From Paenibacillus radicibacter (lineage in GTDB: Bacteria > Bacillota > Bacilli > Paenibacillales > NBRC-103111), in assembly GCF_024721995.1 (NCBI RefSeq), contig NZ_JANQBC010000016.1, positions 44,652 to 108,651 of the forward strand: 64,000 nt of DNA. The letters are read 5' to 3'. A program made the translations under genes and the position numbers. Positions 36,072 to 45,870 of the stretch are shown here, piece by piece; the stretch's first letter is position 1; each line of letters opens with the position of its first letter. The notes under the pieces are model-generated. The model had not been told where the DNA came from, did no database searches, and saw nothing but the letters and a program-made list of their open reading frames with translations.

Positions 36072-36584
36072 TTAGTTCGTAACAACACTTACTGTGCCAA
36101 TAGGCGGCTCGTAAGTCGTTAATTGACGGAACACAATTTGCCTAGTCTGCATCAGATGACTTACTTTACTGCTGTCTTTCGGGTAAGAGCGATGATACAC
36201 AATCTCTGTTACGCCAGAATTCGCAAGCATGTTCGCACATGTCCAGCATGGCTGATCTGTTACATAAACAGTTGCACCTTCACGGTTGTGCATATCTGTG
36301 AACAACAATAAGTTCTGTTCCGCATGAATCGTGCGAATGCAGCGTTCTTTGCGAATCATCTCTTCCTTGCCCTCAACCACTTTTAACTCATACTCTTCAA
36401 CAAGCATACAGCCCGCTTCCGTACAATCCGGTACACCCATAGGTGCGCCATTATATGCAGTACCTAGTAGCTTCTTGCCCTTAACAAGCACTGCACCGAC
36501 ATGTCGTCGTTCACAGCGGGAGCGCGTTGAAGCCATATAGGCGATATCCATAAAGTAAGTATCCCAATCTTTTCTCATTGCCAT
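36072..36584 (-). CDS. comEB: ComEB, dCMP deaminase family protein
   Basis: A 170-residue zinc cytidine/deoxycytidylate deaminase. Motifs: RRHVGAVLVK near 26, TIHAEQNLL (HAE, zinc and proton shuttle) near 89 and PCWTCANML (PCxxC) near 112. In Bacillus it is part of the comE operon and dispensable for uptake; it converts dCMP to dUMP by family. Start ATG behind AGCAGGTGA. Insert with extra Cys near 56-60 (CTEAGC) may bind a second zinc. Confidence 0.95.
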   Translation of the reverse strand: MAMRKDWDTYFMDIAYMASTRSRCERRHVGAVLVKGKKLLGTAYNGAPMGVPDCTEAGCMLVEEYELKVVEGKEEMIRKERCIRTIHAEQNLLLFTDMHNREGATVYVTDQPCWTCANMLANSGVTEIVYHRSYPKDSSKVSHLMQTRQIVFRQLTTYEPPIGTVSVVTN

Positions 36585-36665
36585 AAAATCACCTGCTATC
36601 CATTTGAAGGGGTTTGTGCTTATTTTCTCATATTTTGCACGTAATGGAAAGGCATGATTGAACGG

Positions 36666-37361
36666 CTAATCGACATATACAAGGGGCTCTATCTTCGCTA
36701 ACATCTTCTCCCCAATCCCTTTCACGCTATCCAGTTCTTTGACTGATTTGAAGCCGCCTATTTTCTTGCGATGATCAAGAATGGCTTGTGACTTACTTGG
36801 TCCAATCCCAGGTAGGGTTTCGAGCTGGGTGGCGGTAGCCGTGTTAAGGTTGATTTTGCCGGATTTGTTAGTGGTTGAAGCTGCTGCGCTTGACTTTGAA
36901 GAACTACTGGAATTCTTTTCGTTCGAGCTCTGGCTAGAACTAGAACTTGGACTTGAGTTAGTATTTAGACTTGAGTCTCCATTGGAACTTCGTGATGAGT
37001 CAGAACCCGAGGCAGAAGATGCTTCTGTATTCGAATTGGAACCCTGCTGAACAGAAGCCCCTCCTCCTTGCGTAGTGGAACCTGATTGCGAAGCTTGTCC
37101 CGCTCCACCAACTTGCGACTGCGTACCTGTTGTTCCTTTACTTTGATTACTGTTCGCAGGATTATTACTTGTTGTGCCATCCTTCTCCGTCTTCGAACCT
37201 CCATGCTGCTTTAACAGCACTTCCATCTCTTTATTCACTTCTTTGAACCCTTCCGACAGCGGATTCGTGTTACTCGATGAGACGAGGATATAGATTGCAA
37301 CTCCAATTCCACCACAGGCGATCAAGAACCAAAGAGTCATTTTTCTAGATAATAGATGCAA
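36666..37361 (-). CDS. comEA: ComEA-like DNA receptor: membrane helix, long Ser/Asn-rich linker, helix-hairpin-helix domain
   Basis: A 231-residue protein with a membrane helix (residues ~9-28), a low-complexity linker of Ser, Asn, Gln and Gly (about 45-165) and a C-terminal double HhH domain (KINLNTATATQLETLPGIGP, then DSVKGIGEKMLAKIEPL). It binds incoming double-stranded DNA at the cell surface. The SLBB-type oligomerisation domain of Bacillus ComEA is missing, replaced by the linker. Start is TTG at 37361 with GGAGG 8 bases upstream; the longer ATG frame would contain the RBS itself. Confidence 0.88.
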   Translation of the reverse strand: MHLLSRKMTLWFLIACGGIGVAIYILVSSSNTNPLSEGFKEVNKEMEVLLKQHGGSKTEKDGTTSNNPANSNQSKGTTGTQSQVGGAGQASQSGSTTQGGGASVQQGSNSNTEASSASGSDSSRSSNGDSSLNTNSSPSSSSSQSSNEKNSSSSSKSSAAASTTNKSGKINLNTATATQLETLPGIGPSKSQAILDHRKKIGGFKSVKELDSVKGIGEKMLAKIEPLVYVD

Positions 37362-37513
37362 TAGACTTACCTCCATAATCATAATGAAATAATGAAATCA
37401 TAAAATCTACATTTTGAAATATTGTTCGACAAAGCCGAATGATGACAAGCTGTGTCACATATATATGGAAGAAATAAATTGGGTCGTTTGTGAAGTTCCG
37501 GGAGGGGATTGCG

Positions 37514-38341
37514 ATGAGAGTCGGCTTCATTGGCACCGGCAGCATGGGAAGTATTCTAATCGAAGCATTTATTCAGTCGGGAGCACTTGCTCCACAACAA
37601 ATAATCGCTAGCAATCGCACGGTTAGTAAAGTGGAACGTTTAGCTGAGCAATATCCAGGTGTTAGCGTAGCTCGTTCTAATATTGAAGTGGTGCTGGATA
37701 GCGACATTGTGTTTCTATGTATCAAACCTGTTGAATTCAAGAAAGTTATTGATGAGATTCGCAAAATCATTCTACCCACACAGACGGTTGTATCGATCAC
37801 ATCATCGGTTCTGATCAAACATCTTGAAAATCAAATGCCTTGCAAAATCGCCAAAGTCATTCCAAGCATTACGAATTTGGTACTTAGTGGTGCAACACTA
37901 TGTATGTACAGTGAACGAATGCAGCCTGAAGATATTGAGGAATTAGAGAGCTTGCTCACACATATCTCGGCACCGATACGGGTAGAAGAAGAGCATACAC
38001 GTATTTGTTCAGATCTATCGAGCTGTGGACCTGCTTTTATGGCATTCGTCTTGCAGAAGTTTATTGATGCAGCGATTGAAGAGACAGGTATCCCTGCGGA
38101 GAAAGCAACTTCACTCGCTTCTGAAATGTTACTAGGAACTGGAAAATTATTAACATCTGGCGGGCTTGATCCAACAATTGTGCAGAATCGAGTGTCCGTA
38201 CCAGGGGGAATTACTGCTGAAGGACTTCGCATGATGGAAGGCGAGCTCATTGGTGTATTCAACAAGCTCGTTCACATCACTCATGCCAAGTATGAAGAAG
38301 ATTTAGAGAAGGTCGAGTCCCTGTTTACGACGAAAAAATAA
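37514..38341 (+). CDS. comER: ComER, pyrroline-5-carboxylate reductase-like protein
   Basis: A 275-residue Rossmann protein of the ProC family: GFIGTGSMGSILIEAF at the start (NADP site), FLCIKPVEF near 75, CGPAFMAFVLQKFIDAA near 168 and SVPGGITAEGL near 225. The ATG at 37514 has GGGAGGGG upstream. As in Bacillus it is divergent from comEA. Its role in competence or sporulation is uncertain; it may simply reduce an imino acid. Confidence 0.92.
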   Translation: MRVGFIGTGSMGSILIEAFIQSGALAPQQIIASNRTVSKVERLAEQYPGVSVARSNIEVVLDSDIVFLCIKPVEFKKVIDEIRKIILPTQTVVSITSSVLIKHLENQMPCKIAKVIPSITNLVLSGATLCMYSERMQPEDIEELESLLTHISAPIRVEEEHTRICSDLSSCGPAFMAFVLQKFIDAAIEETGIPAEKATSLASEMLLGTGKLLTSGGLDPTIVQNRVSVPGGITAEGLRMMEGELIGVFNKLVHITHAKYEEDLEKVESLFTTKK

Positions 38342-38357
38342 TGTTTTGACGCTATTC

Positions 38358-38523
38358 GAGCGTGTTCAAAAAGATAAACGAAGAAGAATGAGGGTGTTGT
38401 AGGAGCGTAGCGTTCGCCTTTGAAATCGTGAGAATACCATTAAATAAATTCAAAATTCACGATTGAGACAGCGACCGGAAACACCCTCATTCTTCGTAGT
38501 GACCCGACTTTTTGAACACACTC
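38358..38523 (-). repeat. Intergenic inverted-repeat element, copy 5
   Basis: Same orientation as copy 3. Ends GAGCGTGTTCAAAAAG and CTTTTTGAACACACTC. The copy-specific stem is perfect over 16 pairs: GAAGAATGAGGGTGTT with AACACCCTCATTCTTC, which differs in sequence from the other copies. It lies between the converging comER and leuS genes and could serve as a terminator there. Confidence 0.92.
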
Positions 38524-38540
38524 TACTCGTAATTGGTTAA

Positions 38541-40988
38541 TTAGCCAACAACGATATTGACTAACTTGCCTTTAACAACAATCATCTTACGAACTGTTTT
38601 GCCTGCCATTGCTTCTTGGACTTTTTCCATCCCAAGTGCAAGTTCTTGCATGTCAGCTTCAGCAAGATCTTTGGAGATCATGACACGCTCGACGATTTTA
38701 CCATTAACCTGAACGACGATTTCAACTTCGTTGTCCACTGTCCATGCTTCATCGAAAGTTGGCCACACCGCGTAAGTGATAGACTCTGTACCACCAAGCT
38801 TCGCCCACAATTCTTCTGCAATGTGCGGTGCAATTGGAGATAGCATTTGTACAAAGTTTTTCATTGCTTCAAGTGGAAGCACTTCTGTCTTATAAGCTTC
38901 ATTCACGAAGATCATCATTTGTGAAATAGCTGTATTGAACCGTAGACCTTCAAGGTCCTCGGTTATTTTTTTGATCGAACGGTGCCATACGCGCTTGAAT
39001 GCATCGTTGCCAGCGGAAGCCTCGTCTGTAATTTTCTCGTTCAATTTACCAGTGTTCTCATCCACGAACAAGCGCCAGATACGAGCCAAGAAGCGGTAAG
39101 AACCTTCTACCCCGTTCTCGTTCCAAGGCTTCGTCGCTTCAAGAGGACCCATGAACATTTCGTACATACGAAGTGTATCTGCACCGAAGTTGTTCACGAT
39201 CTCATCTGGATTTACAACGTTGCCGCGGGACTTACTCATCTTCTCATTATTCGTACCCAAGATCATACCTTGGTTCACTAGCTTGTGGAACGGCTCTTTC
39301 GTTGTTACAACACCTAGATCGTACAACACTTTGTGCCAGAAACGAGCGTACAACAAGTGAAGTACCGCATGCTCTGCACCACCGATGTATAGATCAACCG
39401 GCAACCATTTCTCAAGCAATTCAGGAGAACATAGCTGCTCGTCGTTGCGAGGATCGATAAAGCGCAAGTAGTACCAGCAAGAACCTGCCCATTGTGGCAT
39501 TGTGTTCGTCTCACGACGCGCTTTCATACCCGTCTCTGGATCGATTGTGTTCACCCAGTCCGTAGCATTCGCAAGCGGTGATTCCCCTGTACCAGACGGT
39601 GCAATTACGTCCATTTCTGGCAACATAAGCGGCAATTCCGATACTGGAACAGTCTTCATTGTGCCATCTTCCAAGTGAAGAATTGGAATCGGCTCACCCC
39701 AGTAACGTTGACGGGAGAACAACCAATCACGCAAGCGATAAGTCACTTTACCCTGACCTTTGCCTTCCGCTTCCAACCACTCGATCATACGAGCCATTGC
39801 ATCTACATTGCTCATGCCATCCAAAATACCGGAGTTCACGTGTGCACCATCGCCAGCGTACGCCTCTTCTTGTACGTTACCGCCTGATACAACTTCAATG
39901 ATCGGAAGATCGAAAGTCTTCGCAAATTCCCAGTCACGCTCATCATGTGCAGGAACCGCCATAATAGCGCCCGTACCGTATCCAGCAAGTACATAGTCTG
40001 CGATCCAGATTGGCGTTTTCTCACCATTGACTGGATTAATCGCATAAGCACCTGTGAACACACCGGATTTTTCCTTAGCTAAGTCCGTACGTTCCAAGTC
40101 ACTCTTACGAGATGCTTGCTCTTGGTACGCCTTAACAGCTGCTTCTTGCTCAGGCGTTGTAATGCGTGCCACAAGATCATGTTCTGGAGCAAGTACACAG
40201 TACGTCGCACCGAACAATGTATCTGGACGTGTTGTAAATACAACTAACTCCGAATCTGCATGGCCCTCGATTGCAAAACGAACCTCTGCCCCTTTGGACT
40301 TACCGATCCAGTTACGCTGCATATCCTTGATGCTTTCCGCCCAATCCAATTCTTCCAAATCTTCAAGCAAGCGCTCTGCGTATTCTGTAATCTTCAAGAT
40401 CCATTGACGCATTGGCTTGCGAACAACCGGGTGACCGCCACGCTCGGATAAGCCGTCAATTACTTCTTCATTCGCAAGTACCGTACCAAGCGCTGGACAC
40501 CAGTTCACAGGTACTTCGTCTACGTAAGCAAGACCTTTGTTATACAATTGGATGAAAATCCACTGCGTCCATTTGTAGTACTCAGGATCCGTCGTGGAAA
40601 TTTCACGATCCCAATCGTAGGAGAAGCCTAACGATTTAATTTGAGCACGGAACGTATTAATATTTTCCACTGTAAAGCCAAGCGGGTGTTTACCTGTATC
40701 AAGTGCGTACTGCTCAGCAGGCAATCCGAACGCATCCCAACCCATTGGGTGAAGTACGTTAAAGCCTTTCATACGCTTGTAACGAGACACGATGTCTGTC
40801 GCTGTGTAACCCTCTGGGTGACCTACGTGAAGTCCAGATCCGGATGGGTACGGGAACATGTCAAGTGCGTAGAACTTCGGCTTGCTCTCATCATCAAGCA
40901 CCTTAAATGATTTATGTTCATCCCAATATTTTTGCCATCTTGGTTCTAGCTCCGTTGGTTTATAACCAAACTGCTCTCTTTCTGTCAT
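38541..40988 (-). CDS. leuS: Leucyl-tRNA synthetase
   Basis: An 815-residue class Ia synthetase. HIGH motif HVGH within [18 protein letters not shown] near 40, a CP1 editing domain ([12 protein letters not shown] near 245) and KMSKS within [14 protein letters not shown] near 580 are all present. Start ATG at 40988 has GAGGAGG upstream; the longer frame lacks an RBS. Its leader carries a T-box that senses uncharged tRNA-Leu. It lies between yqeM and comER, an insertion relative to Bacillus. Confidence 0.97.
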   Translation of the reverse strand: MTEREQFGYKPTELEPRWQKYWDEHKSFKVLDDESKPKFYALDMFPYPSGSGLHVGHPEGYTATDIVSRYKRMKGFNVLHPMGWDAFGLPAEQYALDTGKHPLGFTVENINTFRAQIKSLGFSYDWDREISTTDPEYYKWTQWIFIQLYNKGLAYVDEVPVNWCPALGTVLANEEVIDGLSERGGHPVVRKPMRQWILKITEYAERLLEDLEELDWAESIKDMQRNWIGKSKGAEVRFAIEGHADSELVVFTTRPDTLFGATYCVLAPEHDLVARITTPEQEAAVKAYQEQASRKSDLERTDLAKEKSGVFTGAYAINPVNGEKTPIWIADYVLAGYGTGAIMAVPAHDERDWEFAKTFDLPIIEVVSGGNVQEEAYAGDGAHVNSGILDGMSNVDAMARMIEWLEAEGKGQGKVTYRLRDWLFSRQRYWGEPIPILHLEDGTMKTVPVSELPLMLPEMDVIAPSGTGESPLANATDWVNTIDPETGMKARRETNTMPQWAGSCWYYLRFIDPRNDEQLCSPELLEKWLPVDLYIGGAEHAVLHLLYARFWHKVLYDLGVVTTKEPFHKLVNQGMILGTNNEKMSKSRGNVVNPDEIVNNFGADTLRMYEMFMGPLEATKPWNENGVEGSYRFLARIWRLFVDENTGKLNEKITDEASAGNDAFKRVWHRSIKKITEDLEGLRFNTAISQMMIFVNEAYKTEVLPLEAMKNFVQMLSPIAPHIAEELWAKLGGTESITYAVWPTFDEAWTVDNEVEIVVQVNGKIVERVMISKDLAEADMQELALGMEKVQEAMAGKTVRKMIVVKGKLVNIVVG

Positions 40989-41034
40989 ACGACTTCCTCC
41001 TCGATTCAAAAAACTCATTATTAAAAACCAAAAA

Positions 41035-41073
41035 ACCTCCCGCCTCTAGCTTTAACGCTAGGGACGAGAGGTT
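41035..41073 (-). terminator. T-box-controlled terminator of leuS
   Basis: A long stem: AACCTCTCGTCCCTAGC pairs with GCTAGAGGCGGGAGGT, followed by TTTTTT on the minus strand. It is the OFF structure of the T-box. Confidence 0.9.
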
Positions 41074-41330
41074 ATAATTCCCGTGGTACCACCCTAGTTA
41101 GCAGCCGGCATACTTTGCCAGTGCTCACTCGATCCCCTTAACGCGGGGTAAACGTTCCAGCTAGGAATACCTTTTATAAGTTAAAAAGGATTCGTTCACC
41201 TTCAAGCTCCATGGCGAGTTCACGACGACCGTCTATCGGCTTCCACCAAGCGCCGACTCTCTGCGTAAGTACGTTCATTCGTTACTGTTCCATATCCACT
41301 ATCTTATATATTGATTAAATTCAACTAACG
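41035..41330 (-). promoter_or_regulatory. T-box riboswitch (Leu) of leuS
   Basis: The conserved T-box AGGGTGGTACCACGGG is at 41095-41080 (minus strand), followed by a terminator (41073-41035) with T-run. Upstream is a Stem I region with GGTGGAAG and AGAGAGTCGG-type motifs. In the specifier loop, GAACTCGCC places CTC (41218-41216), a leucine codon. Uncharged tRNA-Leu would favour the antiterminator. It fills most of the gap between leuS and the upstream gene. Confidence 0.93.
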
Positions 41331-41341
41331 ATATGTTGTTG

Positions 41342-41371
41342 ATTATATGTAAAAATGTCCCTTGGTGTCAA
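41342..41371 (-). promoter_or_regulatory. Sigma-A promoter of leuS
   Basis: TTGACA (41371-41366), 18 bases, TATAAT (41347-41342) on the minus strand. Both hexamers are consensus; the T-box leader starts about 7 bases downstream. Confidence 0.8.
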
Positions 41372-41399
41372 GAACCTGACGCTTAAAGGTGCAAATTCA

Positions 41400-42152
41400 C
41401 TATTTTTGAGCAGAAAAGAACGCTCTTGATGTCGCTTTATTCGGTGCATCTGTCGTAAAATCAGCAGTCACTTCGATATTCGTAAATCCAACCGCACGGA
41501 GCTGCTCGCTCAACCAATCAAGCTCATATGCACGCTGTACATGTTCTTCATCTGTCCGCCGATACAACCCACTTGGTTCTTGTGAAAAAATCGACAACTG
41601 ATGATGAATCGTCATCTCTTCCTCATCCAGCTCACATACCCAAGTATAGGCAATTTCCTCTTCATCTAATACATACGGCTGCTCAGCCGCGTAATTGCGT
41701 AAGAGTTGCGGGGTATGCACATCGAATAGGAACAAGCCCCCATCCACGAGTCCATCGTATACGCTTTGAATCGCCGCGATGATTCCTTCCTCATCCAGCA
41801 CATAGTTCATGCAATCGCAAAGCGATATCGCCACATCCACCTTCTCAGGCAAGACCCAGTCGCGAAGATCGCCTTGTAGCCACGTGACAGAGCCGCTTGC
41901 AGGCAGCTTTGCGCCTTGCGATTTATCCTGCGCGACAGCGAGCATATCTTCGGATAGATCAACACCGAACACTTTGTATCCTTTTGAAGCAAGAGGAATT
42001 GCAATTGTTCCTGTACCACAGCCTAGATCCACGACCGTACGAGGGTTTAGTCCTTTGCTCAGACAACTTTGTTCAAACCACGCGATCCAGCTGTCGTAAG
42101 GCATGTCAGCCATTAGTCGATCGTATGTATAGGCGAATTGTTCGTATGCCAT
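41400..42152 (-). CDS. yqeM: Class I SAM-dependent methyltransferase YqeM
   Basis: A 250-residue methyltransferase with motif I VVDLGCGTGTIAIPLA near 42, FGVDLSEDML, and DVAISLCDCMNYVLDEE near 105. The sequence matches the short Bacillus-type YqeM by position after rsfS and before comER. The substrate is unknown. A S1-type RNA-binding gene (cvfB) lies between it and rsfS. Confidence 0.85.
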   Translation of the reverse strand: MAYEQFAYTYDRLMADMPYDSWIAWFEQSCLSKGLNPRTVVDLGCGTGTIAIPLASKGYKVFGVDLSEDMLAVAQDKSQGAKLPASGSVTWLQGDLRDWVLPEKVDVAISLCDCMNYVLDEEGIIAAIQSVYDGLVDGGLFLFDVHTPQLLRNYAAEQPYVLDEEEIAYTWVCELDEEEMTIHHQLSIFSQEPSGLYRRTDEEHVQRAYELDWLSEQLRAVGFTNIEVTADFTTDAPNKATSRAFFSAQK

Positions 42153-42217
42153 CGTCGCCGTTCACTCCTTTTATAATCGCAAAACAATCGTTTCACTTTC
42201 TAATCAGTTCCAAAAAA

Positions 42218-42243
42218 GGCCGCCGAGCTTATGCTCGCCGACC
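42218..42243 (-). terminator. Terminator downstream of cvfB
   Basis: CGAGC/GCTCG core with further GC pairs across a mismatch, followed on the minus strand by CCTTTTTTGG. Located just after the cvfB stop. Confidence 0.6.
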
Positions 42244-42250
42244 CTCCTGC

Positions 42251-43132
42251 TTACTTCTTCTTCAAATATGTCCAGTTCTCTTTAAGCTCGATCAAATCTT
42301 CCTTCAGAAGCTTGCCAAGCGCACGTTTGAACGCTGATTTACTAAAGCCAAAGCGGCTCATAATAATATCTGCTTCTGTCTTATCCGAATACGGAATACC
42401 ACCGTCTGGGCGATCTTTCATCATTTGCAAGATGACTTCGGCATCATCTGTACGGCTAATTTCCTTCGCTGCTTTCATCGAAAGGTTCACACGGCCATCC
42501 TCAGGACGAACGTGAGTAACACGCACTTTAACCGTCTCACCTTGACGAAGTGCACGCGGACGCTCACCGCCAGGAATAAGACCGATCACACCAAAACCAA
42601 GTACGCCTGCATCACAGACTACGAATGTGCCCATTTGCAAAGGTTTGTACACCGTAGCGTCAACCCAACGATTCTTCCAGGATTCAGGTGCATGTACGCA
42701 AAGTCTAATCAACTCATCTTCACGAGTCGTCTTCGCGATCAAGCGACCGGATTTATCCGTATCCATCGTAACGTACACGTGGTCGCCTACAACTGGACGA
42801 AGCTCTTTCTTCTCCGGCAATTCACGAACGGGCAGCAATAGATTGCGACCCAGTCCCATCTCTAGGAAAATACCGAAGCGTGGATGAATGTCCACGACTT
42901 CAAGCTTAGCTGTCTGTCCTTTAAGAAGAAGCGGACGATTCATTGTCGCCATCATACGGTCGTAAGTGTCATGATAAAGGAAAACCTCAACACGCTCACC
43001 GATTTTAATTTTGCCGACGATCTCACTGTAATGCAATAAAATATCTTGTTCGCCATCCGTTAAAAAATATCCATTAGGCGCAATTTCACGAGCAACCTCT
43101 AAGGTTGCCATTGTTCCTGCTTCAAAACTCAT
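42251..43132 (-). CDS. cvfB: CvfB/YitL-like S1 RNA-binding protein
   Basis: A 293-residue protein with repeated S1-like beta barrels (GTMATLEVAREIAPNGYFL, then LEVVDIHPRFGIFLEMGLGR near 75 and MGTFVVCDAGVLGFGVIGLI near 170) and a C-terminal winged helix (MSRFGFSKSAFKRALGKLL). That domain order fits CvfB, a regulator of RNA turnover and virulence in staphylococci. The ATG at 43132 overlaps the rsfS stop (ATATGA), so the genes are coupled. Confidence 0.88.
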   Translation of the reverse strand: MSFEAGTMATLEVAREIAPNGYFLTDGEQDILLHYSEIVGKIKIGERVEVFLYHDTYDRMMATMNRPLLLKGQTAKLEVVDIHPRFGIFLEMGLGRNLLLPVRELPEKKELRPVVGDHVYVTMDTDKSGRLIAKTTREDELIRLCVHAPESWKNRWVDATVYKPLQMGTFVVCDAGVLGFGVIGLIPGGERPRALRQGETVKVRVTHVRPEDGRVNLSMKAAKEISRTDDAEVILQMMKDRPDGGIPYSDKTEADIIMSRFGFSKSAFKRALGKLLKEDLIELKENWTYLKKK

Positions 43133-43476
43133 ATCCGTTCCACCACTTTCGCATCGGACCATATCCGTTCTATGTTGTAGTATTCTCGATCATCCCGATG
43201 GAATACGTGGAGCACAACGTCACCCATATCAATAAGCACCCATTTCGCTGTGTCAAAACCTTCGATACCGCGAACTTTCACACCTTTTGCATCCGCTTTT
43301 TTGCGTGCTTCAGTTGCTATCGCCTGTACTTGCGTTTCGGAATTACCACTGCATATAACAAAGTAATCCGATACCATCGAAATTTCGGTAACGTTCAAAG
43401 TGACCACATTCATCGCCTTCTTATCGTCGACAGCATGAACGATCAGTTCCATTAATTGCTTTGGGGATAGGCTCAC
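43129..43476 (-). CDS. rsfS: Ribosomal silencing factor RsfS
   Basis: A 115-residue protein with SDYFVICSGNSETQVQAIA and the C-terminal GDVVLHVFHRDDREYYNIERIW block. It binds L14 and blocks 50S-30S joining in starvation. I chose the GTG at 43476 because GAGGAGG lies 6 bases upstream; the ATG-initiated longer frame overlaps that RBS. Downstream of yqeK by 33 bases. Confidence 0.94.
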   Translation of the reverse strand: MSLSPKQLMELIVHAVDDKKAMNVVTLNVTEISMVSDYFVICSGNSETQVQAIATEARKKADAKGVKVRGIEGFDTAKWVLIDMGDVVLHVFHRDDREYYNIERIWSDAKVVERI

Positions 43477-43509
43477 TCTCGTCCTCCTCATCATTAGACC
43501 CTTATTTAA

Positions 43510-44076
43510 TTACATGTTCAGCTTAGCTACGAGATCATTACGAGTTAATAGCGTCAGCGGATACACAATCTTTCTCTGATCCAATAACACACGGATCGTT
43601 CCTTCAAAACCTGCTAGTAATGCTTCATCAAGAGAAGTTGCTGCTAATTCACGCAGTCGTTCAACTCCTGGGAAGTCTCGGCCAGGCTCTATATAATCGG
43701 CTAAACCGACGATTTTTTCAAGTAAAGACATATTGGGACGACCGGATGTATGATAGCGAATCGCATTAAGAATATCTTCATCTTCGATCTGAAACGTTTC
43801 CTCGGCAATCCAAGCCGCCGCAGGTGCATGCCATAACTGCTTGTCGTATTCCAATACTTCTAGGTCACGACCGCTCTCACGCACGACTTCCGCTTGCTCA
43901 TCTACCTGCCAATATTTACAGTAATCATGCAATATCGCGGCAAGTTCAGCTTTCGCAGGATCAGCACCATATTGCTCAGCCAGCCTAACCGATGTTTCCA
44001 TCACACCAAGCGTGTGCTGCCAGCGCTTCTCGGGCATCTGTTCACGTACAATCTCAATTAATTGTTCACGATTCAT
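43510..44076 (-). CDS. yqeK: HD-domain bis(5'-nucleosyl)-tetraphosphatase (symmetrical) YqeK
   Basis: A 188-residue HD hydrolase: HTLGVMETS near 23, AAILHDYCK (HD) near 47, LWHAPAAAWIAEE near 82 and RYHTSGRPNMS near 107 supply the metal ligands. The family splits diadenosine tetraphosphate. The ATG at 44076 overlaps the end of nadD by 11 bases and has AGGAG upstream; an earlier ATG in frame is less well placed. Confidence 0.92.
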   Translation of the reverse strand: MNREQLIEIVREQMPEKRWQHTLGVMETSVRLAEQYGADPAKAELAAILHDYCKYWQVDEQAEVVRESGRDLEVLEYDKQLWHAPAAAWIAEETFQIEDEDILNAIRYHTSGRPNMSLLEKIVGLADYIEPGRDFPGVERLRELAATSLDEALLAGFEGTIRVLLDQRKIVYPLTLLTRNDLVAKLNM

Positions 44077-44653
44077 AAAGCCCACACTCCTTGATATAGG
44101 TATTGACTGACTCCGTTACCAAGTAACGAATCGAATCACCAGCATGTACTTTGCTTCGAATAAATGTAGAGGAAAGCTCGATATTCGGCATCTCCACCAT
44201 CGTAACGACTGAGGAAATTTGCGCCGGTAATTGATCATGGTCAATCACATAGCCACCTCGATCAAGTCCAAGAAACTTAACCTTCGTCACGAGCCTATCG
44301 ATCTCGAACCACTTTGGAAGATACTGCACCATATCACCGCCGATAATGTAATAAAAAGAATACGCGGGATGAGCTGCAGTTAGTTGTTCCACCGTGTAGA
44401 TCGAATAAGAAACTCCGCCTTTACGAAGCTCGAAGTCACACGCCTTGAAATGCGGATTTTCCTCTGTCGCAAGACGTACCATCTCTAGGCGCTGCTCAGG
44501 TGAGCCCAGCGGAGCACGTTCTTTATGAGGCGGGACGAAAGTCGGCATGAACCATACTTCATCTAGTCCTCCATCGACTCTAGCACGTTCTGCGGCAATT
44601 AAATGCCCAATATGAATAGGGTCGAACGTACCGCCCATAATTCCGATTCGCAT
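44066..44653 (-). CDS. nadD: Nicotinate-nucleotide adenylyltransferase NadD
   Basis: A 195-residue nucleotidyltransferase with GIMGGTFDPIHIGHL at the start (HxGH site) and SSTFIRSKV near 163 (ISSTxIR motif). It makes deamido-NAD from nicotinate mononucleotide and ATP. It overlaps yqeK and follows yhbY by 24 bases in the operon. Confidence 0.95.
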   Translation of the reverse strand: MRIGIMGGTFDPIHIGHLIAAERARVDGGLDEVWFMPTFVPPHKERAPLGSPEQRLEMVRLATEENPHFKACDFELRKGGVSYSIYTVEQLTAAHPAYSFYYIIGGDMVQYLPKWFEIDRLVTKVKFLGLDRGGYVIDHDQLPAQISSVVTMVEMPNIELSSTFIRSKVHAGDSIRYLVTESVNTYIKECGLYES

Positions 44654-44677
44654 ACATTTCCTCCGTGTCCTGCTGAA

Positions 44678-44977
44678 CTACTTGCTTTTCGGAAGCACGA
44701 TTTGCTTGTGATCTTTGGATTCTTTGTACAATACGATTGTCTTACCGATTACTTGTACTAGCTCACAACCAGATTGCTGTGCGATTTCTTGTGCAACTTC
44801 ATCACGATCTTCCATGCAGTTGTTCAGCACAGATACTTTGATTAATTCTCTAGGCTCGATCGCTTCAAGAATGTGAGTGATCAATTGTTCATTAACGCCG
44901 CCTTTACCTACTTGGAAGATGGGTGTCAAATGATGTGCTTCCGCTCTTAAAAAACGCTTTTGTTTACCTGTTAACAT
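44678..44977 (-). CDS. yhbY: Ribosome assembly RNA-binding protein YhbY (CRM domain)
   Basis: A 99-residue CRM-domain protein: MLTGKQKRFLRAEAH, FQVGKGGVNEQLI (the GxxG loop), IKVSVLNNC and VQVIGKTIVLY. It associates with pre-50S particles. It corresponds to Bacillus yqeI, 7 bases after aroE. Confidence 0.95.
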   Translation of the reverse strand: MLTGKQKRFLRAEAHHLTPIFQVGKGGVNEQLITHILEAIEPRELIKVSVLNNCMEDRDEVAQEIAQQSGCELVQVIGKTIVLYKESKDHKQIVLPKSK

Positions 44978-44984
44978 ATGAAAT

Positions 44985-45848
44985 TCAGCCTCTATTCTGT
45001 AATGATTCTAATACGATCTCTCGCATGACTTCGATAGGAGCAGGTTTGCCTGTCCAAAGTTCGAATGCACATGCACCTTGAAAAATAAACATCCCCAGCC
45101 CACCATGCGGACGTGCTCCGCATGCCTCTGCTTCTTGCAGGAGCTTCGTTACTCTAGGGTTATAAATCAGATCACTAACGATTAAACCACGATGCAAGTA
45201 ATCCGCTGACAATGGAGTCTCATTGACGTTCGGAGACATGCCGACCGATGTCGTGTTAATCACGATCGTAACTTCATGCATAATGTCCCCTATTTCATCC
45301 ATTCCAAGTCCAATCGCTTCGGTATACTTGTCAATAATCGCTGCGAGTTCGTTCGCACGTTTGCTCGTACGATTGGCGATATAGATACATGGAACGCCTT
45401 CACGAGCAAGCTCGTATGCAACTCCTCGAGCTGCTCCACCCGCTCCAAGTATGAGCACTCGTGCTGTCGTTAGATCAACACCTGTCTCTTCCTTCAAAGA
45501 ACGAACATAGCCGATTCCATCGGTATTATAGCCTGTCAGTACACCGCCGCGATTCACAACGGTATTCACCGCACCTGCAACACGTGCGCCTTCATCAATG
45601 TGATCGAGATATGGCATGATCTCCACTTTATGTGGAATGGTGACATTCACCCCGCCAAGTCCTAGCGCACGAATCCCTTCGACGGCTCCATGCAGCCGAT
45701 CGGCCGAAACATGAAAAGCCGTGTAAGCCGCATTCAATCCCAATTCACGAAATGCACGGTTATGCATAATTGGCGAGCGTGAGTGACCAATCGGGTCACC
45801 GAGCACCCCATAAAGCACCGTCTGACTGTTTAAAAGGCCTTTTTTCAT
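44985..45848 (-). CDS. aroE: Shikimate 5-dehydrogenase
   Basis: A 287-residue enzyme that reduces 3-dehydroshikimate with NADPH. GVLGDPIGHSRSPIMHN near 14, GVNVTIPHK near 64 (catalytic Lys), LILGAGGAARGV near 129 and IANRTSKRANEL near 153 (NADP site) are all seen. RBS GGGGGAA precedes the ATG. A repeat element separates it from yqeH. Confidence 0.95.
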   Translation of the reverse strand: MKKGLLNSQTVLYGVLGDPIGHSRSPIMHNRAFRELGLNAAYTAFHVSADRLHGAVEGIRALGLGGVNVTIPHKVEIMPYLDHIDEGARVAGAVNTVVNRGGVLTGYNTDGIGYVRSLKEETGVDLTTARVLILGAGGAARGVAYELAREGVPCIYIANRTSKRANELAAIIDKYTEAIGLGMDEIGDIMHEVTIVINTTSVGMSPNVNETPLSADYLHRGLIVSDLIYNPRVTKLLQEAEACGARPHGGLGMFIFQGACAFELWTGKPAPIEVMREIVLESLQNRG

Positions 45849-45870
45849 GCGCTATTCCCCCTAGCGACTT

